From positions 94,738 to 158,737 of the forward strand of contig NZ_RXNU01000011.1 in the NCBI RefSeq assembly GCF_003966225.1: a stretch of 64,000 nt of DNA. Reading direction: 5' to 3'. The DNA comes from Shewanella canadensis (GTDB lineage Bacteria > Pseudomonadota > Gammaproteobacteria > Enterobacterales > Shewanellaceae). This document shows, one piece after another, positions 44,961-53,452 of this stretch. Each line of letters begins with the position of its first letter. Position 1 is the first letter of the stretch. The notes beneath the pieces are model-generated. The model was not told the DNA's origin. It made no database searches and worked only from the letters and a program-made list of their open reading frames with translations. Made by a program: the position numbers and the translations under genes.

Positions 44961-45953
44961 GTGATCAGTTTCAGCTCCTTCTATAAACAAATTGCAGATT
45001 CCAGCCTACAACATTGGTTAGAAACCCTTCCCGCCATCTTAGGGCAATGGCAACGTGAGCATAAGCATGGCACCCTACCTAAATGGGAAAAAGTGCTGAA
45101 CAAGTTACATTATCCAACCCCTGATACCATCGACCTGAAAAACAGTGTCTCTGTTGGTTCCGGGCAGCAGTTGGCTAAAGGTGAACGGGAAAAGCTCGAA
45201 AACCTGTTACGTATTTTTCAACCTTGGCGCAAAGGGCCTTTCTCAGTACATGGTATCGATATCGATACTGAGTGGCGCTCAGACTGGAAATGGGAGCGCA
45301 TCCTTCCACACCTATCTTCGTTAAACAATCGCACCGTATTAGATGTAGGTTGTGGCAGTGGCTACCATATGTGGCGTATGTTAGGCGAAGGAGCCAAGCA
45401 TGTTGTGGGTATCGACCCCTCCACGCTTTTCCTTTGTCAGTTTGAGGCAATCAAACGCCTAGCAGGCGATCACCACCCGGTTCATTTACTGCCATTAGGA
45501 ATCGAAGAGCTTCCGCCACTGGATGCATTCGATACCGTATTTTCGATGGGGGTCTTGTACCACCGTCGCTCACCTATTGATCATTTGTTACAACTAAGAG
45601 ATCAATTGCGAACAGGTGGTGAATTAGTTTTAGAGACCTTAGTCATTGATGGTGATGAAAATACTGTTCTCGTACCGGAAGATAGATATGGCAAGATGAA
45701 TAATGTATGGTTTCTTCCTTCGGCAGCCGCATTAGAACTTTGGCTAAAAAAAGCAGACTTTATTGATATTAAATGTGTAGATATCGATGTCACCTCACTG
45801 GCAGAACAGAGAAGCACAGATTGGATGCCGAATGAGTCATTAGTCGATTACCTGGATCCTACCAACGTAGACCTGACCATCGAAGGTTATCCGGCGCCTA
45901 AACGCGCGACGTTTATCGCGACAAAGAATCAGCCCAATAAAGATTTAACTTAA
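44961..45953 (+). CDS. cmoB: tRNA U34 carboxymethyltransferase
   Basis: A 330-aa enzyme that transfers the carboxymethyl group of carboxy-SAM to ho5U34 in tRNAs. It starts with GTG. The family N-terminus FSSFYKQIADSSLQHWLETLP is followed by the SAM domain (VLDVGCGSGYHMWRMLG near residue 127) and MGVLYHRRSP. The gene order cmoA-cmoB is the standard one. Confidence 0.96.
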   Translation: MISFSSFYKQIADSSLQHWLETLPAILGQWQREHKHGTLPKWEKVLNKLHYPTPDTIDLKNSVSVGSGQQLAKGEREKLENLLRIFQPWRKGPFSVHGIDIDTEWRSDWKWERILPHLSSLNNRTVLDVGCGSGYHMWRMLGEGAKHVVGIDPSTLFLCQFEAIKRLAGDHHPVHLLPLGIEELPPLDAFDTVFSMGVLYHRRSPIDHLLQLRDQLRTGGELVLETLVIDGDENTVLVPEDRYGKMNNVWFLPSAAALELWLKKADFIDIKCVDIDVTSLAEQRSTDWMPNESLVDYLDPTNVDLTIEGYPAPKRATFIATKNQPNKDLT

Positions 45954-46051
45954 AATTTATTTTTCACATTTTTGGTAATGACTACCATTGAGTCGATTAA
46001 GTAAACATCGATATCAAACGTACTGAAATACAATAGTAAATGGGAAGCACT

Positions 46052-46795
46052 ATGTTAAAGCAGATAATCTGTATTGCCGTGATCTCAACCTTAGCGGGTT
46101 GTGCAGCAACTAAAACAGCAGAAAATGCACCTCAGCCTATCGATGCTGCGGCTTTAGAGTCTGGTCTGGCGAAACAACAGGCAGAACTTGTCATCGCTAT
46201 CGATGAGTCTAAACAAGCTCAAACTACAGGTTTTACAGCATTATCTGCGCAAATAAAAGCACTCGAGACTCAAATTTCGACGACAAGTATCGAACCTAAG
46301 GAGACCATTGTTCCAGTCCCAATGGATTGTCCTCCCTCCCCCCTCGGCGGTAAATTCCTGCTCGGAGCGGAAGAGAATGTCTATATTGACGAGGTTAAAG
46401 CTAATTTTAATACCCGTATAGACACAGGTGCAGAATCATCTTCACTCGACGCACGAAATATCATCCTATTCGAGAGAGATGGAAAACAGTGGGTCCGCTT
46501 CGATGTATTCACCGATGGAGCCGAGGCTCCGGCACAAACGTTCGAATCAAAAGTCGAACGTTTTGTACGCATAAAGCAGGACGCCGATGAGAAAACCGAT
46601 CGCCGCCCGGTTATTCATGCTCACCTGAAGATAGGAAAGTATAAGGCCGAAACCGATCTTAACCTGGTTGATCGCAGTCACTTAGAATTTCCACTCTTAC
46701 TCGGTCGTAAATTTATGCAAGACATCGCAGTTGTCGATGTCGGGCAAACCTATGTTCATGGAAAAAAGAAGACGGCCACGGTCGTAAACAAATAG
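46052..46795 (+). CDS. Retropepsin-like / RimB-family lipoprotein
   Basis: A 247-aa putative lipoprotein; the start at 46052 gives a signal peptide ending in the lipobox LAGC (Cys near residue 17). The ATG 12 bases earlier spoils nothing but is less well placed for the ribosome site GGGAAG. A coiled region (about 35-80) precedes the PF05618 domain (about 95-245). The motif RIDTGAESSSLDA in that domain is the catalytic DTGA of retropepsin-like aspartic peptidases, although the family was first called a zinc protease. It is the first gene of a recurrent three-gene set with the next two. Confidence 0.85.
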   Translation: MLKQIICIAVISTLAGCAATKTAENAPQPIDAAALESGLAKQQAELVIAIDESKQAQTTGFTALSAQIKALETQISTTSIEPKETIVPVPMDCPPSPLGGKFLLGAEENVYIDEVKANFNTRIDTGAESSSLDARNIILFERDGKQWVRFDVFTDGAEAPAQTFESKVERFVRIKQDADEKTDRRPVIHAHLKIGKYKAETDLNLVDRSHLEFPLLLGRKFMQDIAVVDVGQTYVHGKKKTATVVNK

Positions 46796-46806
46796 GAATT
46801 TAGTTG

Positions 46807-48318
46807 ATGCATTCTAAGAAACCCTTTTACATACTCGTTGCGCTGCTATTTATTTTGGGGATCACTGCGAGCGTTTATCGTGGCGTAGAACATAAAGTGC
46901 CTTTCCTGCCCGGTAAGCAGGTTCAAAGTTGGGCTGTCGATGCCAAGGTGCAATTTCAAGGCACTGGTGACCCTGCCGAGGTCTCTTTTTCACTGCCTAA
47001 CGATCCAGCATTCGAAATTCTTGTCGAAAATGCAACATCACCGGGTTATGGCTTATCAATTACCGATACTAACGAACAAGCAGACAGGCGTGCTATTTGG
47101 TCTGTCCGTTCGGCGCAAGGGCAGCAAGACCTGTACTACAAAGTGACCATTATTCCAACCGGGTCAACGAAGGTCATGGCTAGCACAGAGCCTTCTGCAC
47201 CAAAACCTTATATCTGGCCAGCAACTGAACAGGCCGCCGCGGAGCAGGCAACCCAAGATGTTTGGGCAAAGAGTGCAACTAACCTATCTTTTGCTCAACA
47301 GCTGAACAAAGCCTTGAATGCGCAGGAGAGAAGCCAGAATATTGAACTTCTGTTAAGCAGCAACTCTCCCAATAAGCTATTTTTGCATATGCTCCAAAGC
47401 AAAGGGATACCCGCTCAGGAAGTGAGTGGCCTGTTCCTGGAAGATCAGCGTCGCAGACAGCAGTTGAGCCCCTTTGTCGAAGTCTACGATAAAGGAGAAT
47501 GGCACCTTTTCGATCCCACTAATGGTACTCAGGGTCGTGATGACAATCTGTTACTTTGGGATCGCTCGGGTAAATCGGTACTCGATGTCATCGGTGGCGT
47601 AAACTCCCAAGTCAACTTCTCGATGCTTCAAGATACCCGTTCGGCACTGGCAACCTCTCTGGATGTGATGAATAACCAGGATGCGCTAGACTTCTCACTC
47701 TATCAATTGCCTCTGGAAGAGCAGAGCCTGTTCAAGGGGATTTTATTGATCCCTATTGGCGTGCTTATGGTGGTTTTTTTACGTGTCATCGTCGGACTAA
47801 AGACGTCAGGGACGTTTATGCCGGTATTGATTGCATTAGCGTTTATCCAGACAACCTTACTAACCGGTCTCATTGGCTTCATCTTGATCGTTGCCTGTGG
47901 CCTGATGATACGCTCATACCTATCGGATCTTAACCTACTGTTGATCTCCCGAATATCGGCAGTCATTATCGTCGTTATCGGTATTATTGGCGTATTTACC
48001 CTCATCTCTTATAAGATCGGTCTGAGTGAGGGCTTAACCATCACCTTCTTCCCTATGATTATTCTCGCATGGACCATAGAAAGAATGTCTATCTTATGGG
48101 AAGAGGAAGGTCCTAAAGAGGTGGTTTTACAAGGTGGCGGCAGCCTATTCGTTGCAACACTTGCTTATCTGGCTATGAGCGCAACTTGGGTACAGCATTG
48201 GGTGTTCAACTTCTTAGGCATTCACCTGGTAATTTTGGCCGTGGTCTTGTTGATGGGCCAATATACAGGTTACCGCTTGCTGGAGCTTAGACGCTTTAAG
48301 CCATTGGCCGGAGAGTAG
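46807..48318 (+). CDS. Inactive transglutaminase-like / 7TM membrane protein
   Basis: A 503-aa inner-membrane protein. TM1 is near residues 6-25, followed by a large periplasmic part with a transglutaminase-like domain (about 150-270). The domain keeps the WHLFDPTNG segment, but no catalytic Cys is seen in the expected helix. About seven helices follow (about 305-500). It lies 11 bases after the retropepsin-like gene, and the RimK-like gene starts 2 bases after it, so the three are one transcription unit. The family is annotated as inactive transglutaminase family protein and is thought to sense or present a peptide-like ligand. Confidence 0.83.
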   Translation: MHSKKPFYILVALLFILGITASVYRGVEHKVPFLPGKQVQSWAVDAKVQFQGTGDPAEVSFSLPNDPAFEILVENATSPGYGLSITDTNEQADRRAIWSVRSAQGQQDLYYKVTIIPTGSTKVMASTEPSAPKPYIWPATEQAAAEQATQDVWAKSATNLSFAQQLNKALNAQERSQNIELLLSSNSPNKLFLHMLQSKGIPAQEVSGLFLEDQRRRQQLSPFVEVYDKGEWHLFDPTNGTQGRDDNLLLWDRSGKSVLDVIGGVNSQVNFSMLQDTRSALATSLDVMNNQDALDFSLYQLPLEEQSLFKGILLIPIGVLMVVFLRVIVGLKTSGTFMPVLIALAFIQTTLLTGLIGFILIVACGLMIRSYLSDLNLLLISRISAVIIVVIGIIGVFTLISYKIGLSEGLTITFFPMIILAWTIERMSILWEEEGPKEVVLQGGGSLFVATLAYLAMSATWVQHWVFNFLGIHLVILAVVLLMGQYTGYRLLELRRFKPLAGE

Positions 48319-48320
48319 CC

Positions 48321-49283
48321 ATGAGACTGTCATTTACCAAACCCTCAGCATTGCGTAATAAAGGCGTGCTGGGTATGAATAAACGTAACATAGATTATAT
48401 TGGTCGCTGTAACCCACGTAAGTTTTATAAGCGGGTGGACGACAAATTAACGACTAAAGAACTTGCGCTGGCTAATAATATTGCGGTGCCGGCATTGATT
48501 GGCGTGGTGCGTGAGCAACATGAGATCGAAGAGATCCCCGCAATGGTTCTCGAAGAGGATGGCTTTGTTATCAAACCCTCTAAAGGATCTGGTGGCAAAG
48601 GGATCTTGGTGATAACCAAGGTCGAAGAGGGTCGTTACTATAAACCTAACGGCCAAGAAGTCGGGCCAAGTGAGATGTACCGCCACGTCTCAAATGTTCT
48701 CAGTGGCTTGTTCTCATTAGGTGGTTCACCGGATGTGGCCATCGTCGAAGGACTCATTCAATTCGATCCGGTTTTCGATGGCTACTCCTATGAAGGTGTG
48801 CCGGATATCAGGTTGATCGTGTATAAGGGATTTCCTGTCATGGGAATGCTCAGACTGTCCACCGCGGCTTCCGATGGTAAGGCTAACCTTCACCAAGGTG
48901 CGGTCGGCGTCGGTGTCGATATTGGTACAGGAAAGGGGCTGCATGCGGTTCAGTTTGACACGCCAGTCGAGCTACACCCGGATACCAATAAGAAGCTAAC
49001 CGACATAGAGGTTCCTCATTGGGATTTCCTCCTTCACACCGCTTCTAAAGCCTATGAAATGAGTGAAATGGGTTATCTCGGTACCGATATGGTACTCGAT
49101 AAAGTCAAGGGACCACTGCTGTTAGAGCTTAATGCCAGACCGGGTCTTGCGATTCAGATCGCCAATAACCGGGGGATTTTACCCTACCTGGATCATGTCG
49201 ATTCTTTGGGTAACCATAATATGACTGTGGATGAACGTGTCGAATATGCCAAAAAGCATTTTGCTCATAGCGCTCAGCCTTAG
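48321..49283 (+). CDS. RimK-related ATP-grasp ligase (alpha-L-glutamate ligase-like)
   Basis: A 320-aa cytoplasmic ATP-grasp protein of the alpha-L-glutamate-ligase-related group. ATP-binding segments are FVIKPSKGSGGKGILVI near residue 90 and LLELNARPGLAIQIAN near residue 276. Such enzymes join an amino acid to an amine through an acyl phosphate. The substrate of this branch is not known. Its last 38 bases overlap the next gene when the latter starts at 49246. Confidence 0.87.
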   Translation: MRLSFTKPSALRNKGVLGMNKRNIDYIGRCNPRKFYKRVDDKLTTKELALANNIAVPALIGVVREQHEIEEIPAMVLEEDGFVIKPSKGSGGKGILVITKVEEGRYYKPNGQEVGPSEMYRHVSNVLSGLFSLGGSPDVAIVEGLIQFDPVFDGYSYEGVPDIRLIVYKGFPVMGMLRLSTAASDGKANLHQGAVGVGVDIGTGKGLHAVQFDTPVELHPDTNKKLTDIEVPHWDFLLHTASKAYEMSEMGYLGTDMVLDKVKGPLLLELNARPGLAIQIANNRGILPYLDHVDSLGNHNMTVDERVEYAKKHFAHSAQP

Positions 49284-50985
49284 CCTCTACCTAAGTGTCA
49301 ATTCGGCGGCTCTGTCCGCCGTATCTCCTCTCCCCCTGCTCGTTGAGCAGTGCCTGCAGCTGCAAACTCCGAAACCAGCTCTTATCTCGTCGCCGATTCC
49401 CTTGCGTGATATTGAAGATGCCGTAACCAAGAGCCGAGCATTAGAGGCCTCAATGTTGGGCCTGTTTAATGTCAAAGATCGCCTGCGATACTATAAAAGC
49501 CTGGCCATATCACCCAAATACCAGGAAAGTTTACTGCAATGCCAACTTCATCTGGCCGATCTGCTGGCTGAAACATTAGCGTCACCCGCGTTAGCTCAGC
49601 TACTCAGCTTCAATAACCAAGACAACCAAGAGCTGCTTCAATTAAGTTTACGCTGGAGTGACCTTGTCGATGATAACGCCAACTTAATCCACAAATCTCA
49701 ACTTCATACGTCACAAGCCGCGGTGAAACTAGGCTTACGTTCCCAAGCGTTAACATTGCAGTTCGGCAATACTCTCTGCGATATAGACCATGGAAGAGAG
49801 ACGAAAGCCGAACAGCAAACAAAAAGCAAATCCTTCGATAAAAATATCGCGGGTTATTTGATACAGCAAAAAGACGCACGTTGCCAACGGCTTGTTTGGA
49901 ATGCCTACCAGGGCCGTGCCCGTGAAAAGAACGCAGAAGCATTAACCCGTATCGCTCAATTAAGAAACGAGACCGCGGCTCAAGCAGGCTTCAGGGACCA
50001 CACAGACTACTCACTATCAAAGCAGTTTCTTTCGAAACCGGAACTTGTAAAAGCCTATTTGGATTCTGTGACTCGACGAGTGGACTCGCCGCCTTGGCAG
50101 TTCGGTACCAGCCTCAGCCAAAGTAGCATAACCGAGGTAGCGCCATTAGATTCGGTTTCGATGCTGACACGTTTGTACAAGGCCGCTGAACCACTCGGCT
50201 TTCATGTTGAAATCGTCACAGATAATATTCATCGAGTGTGGCACAGACACAGATTATTAGGCGACATATTCTTCAGTGAAGCCTCCTATATTCGTGCACA
50301 GACTCTGCGATTTCCGGTTGTTGGGAGCCAATTTGGACAGATGCAGATATCATCTAAGCCTCTGCTCAATAGCTACCGGGATCAGCAAGCCTTGATTAAG
50401 GTCACAGCAATAGTCTTAGCTACGTTAGCGTCCAGCAGCCACCACTACCTTATCAATGCGTTAGGTGAAACGCGGGATACTTCAAAATTAGGTCGTCTTT
50501 GGTTAGAGTATTACCTCACCGATGCAATTCTCCTCCCTTTGGATGATTACAGTCGTGAGCAGAAATTAGCGTCGTATAGTCGACAGTTAAAGGTTTTTAG
50601 AGCGAAGGTCGCACTCAATTTTTATTCCAATACAGAGCCAAAACTCTATCCTAATCTGAGCGATGAGTTTATTCGCGCATTTGGGCAAGCCTGGAGTAAA
50701 TTACAAGATTATGCTTACAACTTCTTTGCCATTGCCGAAGAAGGCCCAATTTATTATCAGCATGTTTGGCAAGAGTCTCTGGCCAACTTTGTTTATCAAA
50801 CAACCAAAAACTGTCAGGATCAAGACAAGGTTTTTGACATACTTTTGATTAATGAACCCTCCTCGCGTCTGGAGCAGAGACTTGAGACACTCTTGGGTTC
50901 ACCCATCGATGCCAACTCCCTCATTAAAAGGATAAATGATGCCCCCCTTCCTCAAGATCAGCGTCCTATCACTTGCTCTCTTTAG
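49246..50985 (+). CDS. Secreted M3-peptidase-like protein without a catalytic zinc site
   Basis: A 579-aa protein with a signal peptide (SILLIALSLSLYLSVNSAALS). Several stretches line up with M3 oligopeptidases: AGFRDHTDYSLSKQFLSKPE before the catalytic domain, HRLLGDIFFSEAS where active members have LLGYFYLD, and YYQHVWQESLANFVY with LLGSPIDANSLIKRI at the C-terminus. Where HExxH should stand the sequence reads ASSSHHYLINALGET, and no HExxH occurs anywhere. I therefore read it as a pseudo-peptidase. The start is one of two close ATGs, neither with a good ribosome site; both overlap the ligase gene, so coupling is likely. Confidence 0.7.
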   Translation: MPKSILLIALSLSLYLSVNSAALSAVSPLPLLVEQCLQLQTPKPALISSPIPLRDIEDAVTKSRALEASMLGLFNVKDRLRYYKSLAISPKYQESLLQCQLHLADLLAETLASPALAQLLSFNNQDNQELLQLSLRWSDLVDDNANLIHKSQLHTSQAAVKLGLRSQALTLQFGNTLCDIDHGRETKAEQQTKSKSFDKNIAGYLIQQKDARCQRLVWNAYQGRAREKNAEALTRIAQLRNETAAQAGFRDHTDYSLSKQFLSKPELVKAYLDSVTRRVDSPPWQFGTSLSQSSITEVAPLDSVSMLTRLYKAAEPLGFHVEIVTDNIHRVWHRHRLLGDIFFSEASYIRAQTLRFPVVGSQFGQMQISSKPLLNSYRDQQALIKVTAIVLATLASSSHHYLINALGETRDTSKLGRLWLEYYLTDAILLPLDDYSREQKLASYSRQLKVFRAKVALNFYSNTEPKLYPNLSDEFIRAFGQAWSKLQDYAYNFFAIAEEGPIYYQHVWQESLANFVYQTTKNCQDQDKVFDILLINEPSSRLEQRLETLLGSPIDANSLIKRINDAPLPQDQRPITCSL

Positions 50986-52033
50986 CTTTGGTACTCTTGC
51001 TAATTCAGAAGTGACCACCAGCAAGACGAGCCCTACACCTCAAGATGAAGTGTTTTATGGGATCAAAAATAACTTAGAGCAGCACCTATACCAACTCCCC
51101 CCCAGAATACAGGGGCACTATGGTATTAGAATGTATCGCATGACTGGCGACGAAAAGTATGCCAATGCCGCGCTTGTCGACCTTTACGCGGTCAGCGACT
51201 CCCAGAACTTTTACGCCTGCAACTTGGACAAGGCAAACTTTATTCAGTCTGAAGCCGAAAAAGCCATCTCAGTACTGGGAAAAGGCCCGAGAGCAAAAGC
51301 ACGAAAAAAAGCCCTTGAACCTTTCCCTGAGTTTTTGTTTTATACGGATGTATTGCTACGCTTCTCGAGTCGTATCGATGAGTTTGGTTTAACCGGTCCC
51401 TGTCATGACAAATTAATCAAGACCCTTAAGAATGCGGAACTTGAAGCGGGATTGACCGATAAGGCGATGATAAAGTCTTGGGCGGCTCAACTTATTAACT
51501 ATGTCTATTGGGCTAAACAACTGGGCGTAGGGGATTATTTAGAGTCCTATAAACAGGCATTTATATCTGTCTACCCGGATAACAAAGACAATAAGCTAAA
51601 TAAGAAACAGTATCGTAATAAACTCTACGGCATGACTCACTTTATTTTTGCTGACAGTGAATACTATCAGCATGACGTCAGCCCTAAAGAGTTCGCCTGG
51701 ATCCTTGACTATTTTGAAGCCAATATCGACCGAATATTGAAAGACGCCACAGATGATATTATTGCCGAAGTCGGTATTAGCTTTCATCTTGCAGGGCTTT
51801 CAGATAATCCTGTTGTCGCCCTAACTCAGCAACATATCATTAATGCATTCGATAAAGAGGAGCAGATCATTCCATCCCCGATGGGAAACCCCGCTCTGGC
51901 CATGGGGGAACACAGAAATGTATTAGCCATGATGTTGCTCAAGTGGCCCGAAAAGCTGCATAAGGGTCCCTACTTCGGACAACTTAAGGCAACGAAGAAG
52001 TACCTGCCTAAACAGGTAAAAGAAAAGCCGTGA
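50939..52033 (+). CDS. Secreted DUF3541-like protein
   Basis: A 364-aa protein with a signal peptide (FLKISVLSLALFSFGTLANS). The start at 50939 has AAAGGA six bases upstream; the adjacent ATG three bases earlier is also possible. The body is alpha-helical, with HLYQLPPRIQGHYGIRMYRM near residue 52 and EVGISFHLAGLSDNP near residue 280. I believe it is the DUF3541 family seen in Vibrio and Shewanella, but this is from memory. It overlaps the pseudo-M3 gene by about 47 bases, so both are very probably expressed together in the envelope. Confidence 0.65.
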   Translation: MPPFLKISVLSLALFSFGTLANSEVTTSKTSPTPQDEVFYGIKNNLEQHLYQLPPRIQGHYGIRMYRMTGDEKYANAALVDLYAVSDSQNFYACNLDKANFIQSEAEKAISVLGKGPRAKARKKALEPFPEFLFYTDVLLRFSSRIDEFGLTGPCHDKLIKTLKNAELEAGLTDKAMIKSWAAQLINYVYWAKQLGVGDYLESYKQAFISVYPDNKDNKLNKKQYRNKLYGMTHFIFADSEYYQHDVSPKEFAWILDYFEANIDRILKDATDDIIAEVGISFHLAGLSDNPVVALTQQHIINAFDKEEQIIPSPMGNPALAMGEHRNVLAMMLLKWPEKLHKGPYFGQLKATKKYLPKQVKEKP

Positions 52034-52140
52034 TCACCTTTGCCTGCAAGATGATTTTACTCCCGGGAGCATAACATCGATGACCTGACAGGCATCAGGC
52101 CGTTGTAGTGTGCTTGAATTTATACTCATTAGGACTTCAG

Positions 52141-52455
52141 ATGAAATTCAATCACTTAGGTATTCCAACAACGGGGAACTTTGAAGGTGAAATTGATTTG
52201 CCTCATTTAAAGATGACGGTATCAGATCATGAGAATAATCCATATGGCATTCAATGGCAGCGTTTTTGGGCAGATGCGCCATACCCTGAATTAGTAAAAA
52301 CAGTACCACACGTCGCTTTTGAGGTTGACGATTTAATGGTAGAACTAGAGGGTAAAAAAGTAATTATTGAACCCACTTCACCAAGTGAAGGCTTGATGGT
52401 TGCTTTTATTGAGGTTAATGGGGCTCCGGTAGAGTTAATGCAGTATTCCAAATAG
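52141..52455 (+). CDS. Short VOC (glyoxalase-like) family protein
   Basis: A 104-aa cytoplasmic protein. AGGA lies six bases before the ATG; an upstream start 33 bases earlier has no support. It has VOC-like strands: KFNHLGIPT at the start, HVAFEVDDLMVEL in the middle and GAPVELMQY at the end, with His5, His60 and Glu near the C-terminus as possible metal ligands. It is shorter than typical glyoxalases, so it may be a lyase-like binding protein. The LysR gene follows after 73 bp on the same strand. Confidence 0.75.
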   Translation: MKFNHLGIPTTGNFEGEIDLPHLKMTVSDHENNPYGIQWQRFWADAPYPELVKTVPHVAFEVDDLMVELEGKKVIIEPTSPSEGLMVAFIEVNGAPVELMQYSK

Positions 52456-52528
52456 TCGACACACATTAGCGTAGACGTTATAAGCAGCTGAAACTAGATG
52501 ATATTAATTGAGATGGATTGAGTTAATT

Positions 52529-53422
52529 ATGGATAGAGCCAAATCAACACTCGAGCAATGGCGTACATTACAAGCGGTCGTCGATTATGGCGGCTATTCG
52601 CAAGCAGCAGCGAAACTCAATAAGAGTCAGTCCTCTTTGAATCATGCCGTGGCAAAACTCCAGGCGCAATTAGGTATAGAACTGCTCGAAGTCAAAGGCC
52701 GAAAAGCCTATCTGACCGAGCAGGGCGAAGTACTCTTGAGACGGTCACGCCACATAACTAAGTCAGTGGCAGAACTCGAATTACTCGCAAATAATTTGGA
52801 GAATGGCTGGGAACCGAGTCTCACCATTGCAAGAGAGATCATCTATCCGATGGACAAGCTGGTCGATGCATTATCGGCCTTCCAGCCAGAGAGCCGGGGT
52901 ACACGCATAACGATTGTTGACTCTGTTATCACAGGCACACATGAGCTGATTAAAGATCAACTCGTCGATATTGCAATCTCTGGTGGTGTAGCACCTAAAG
53001 GCGTTCTCAGTGAACCCTTATGCGAGTTAGATTTTTTATTAGTCTGCCACCCGGAACATCCATTGGCCAGTGAACCCAATATTGAAGATGATCTGACATT
53101 AGCCGAACACCTTCAAATCGTGATTAAAGACACCGGGCAGGCAGCTAATATCGATCTTGGCTGGCTAAAGGCTGAACAGAGGTGGACCGTCTCAAATTTC
53201 CATGAAGCGTTAGCCATACTAAACCGAAATATCGGTTTTTGCTGGGTCCCGAAGCATTTAGTGGACTCATTAATCGAAGCAGGAAAATTATCTCAACTCA
53301 ACCTCAAGGGAAGTAGCCATAAAAAGGTCATGATGAGCCTGATCATCCCCAACAGAGACAGGCAAGGTCCCGCAAGTGAGCGACTAGAGCAATTGATTAT
53401 GGAACAGCACCGCAAAAATTAA
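52529..53422 (+). CDS. LysR-family transcriptional regulator
   Basis: A 297-aa regulator with an N-terminal winged helix-turn-helix (GGYSQAAAKLNKSQSSLNHAVAKL, residues about 24-47 if numbered from ATG at 52529) and a C-terminal effector domain (about 90-290). A longer TTG-started frame adds seven residues without a ribosome site. The likely target is unknown; regulators of this family often control a neighbouring or divergent gene, and here only the VOC gene is close and co-directional. Confidence 0.88.
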   Translation: MDRAKSTLEQWRTLQAVVDYGGYSQAAAKLNKSQSSLNHAVAKLQAQLGIELLEVKGRKAYLTEQGEVLLRRSRHITKSVAELELLANNLENGWEPSLTIAREIIYPMDKLVDALSAFQPESRGTRITIVDSVITGTHELIKDQLVDIAISGGVAPKGVLSEPLCELDFLLVCHPEHPLASEPNIEDDLTLAEHLQIVIKDTGQAANIDLGWLKAEQRWTVSNFHEALAILNRNIGFCWVPKHLVDSLIEAGKLSQLNLKGSSHKKVMMSLIIPNRDRQGPASERLEQLIMEQHRKN

Positions 53423-53452
53423 AATTAATGCGCAAAATTAATGGGTTTAGCT

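Noticed and set aside
46052..52033. A mobile island or defence system as explanation for the five-gene cluster.
   Set aside because: No integrase, tRNA end duplication or composition shift is visible, and cmoAB is next to it; a resident envelope system is more likely.
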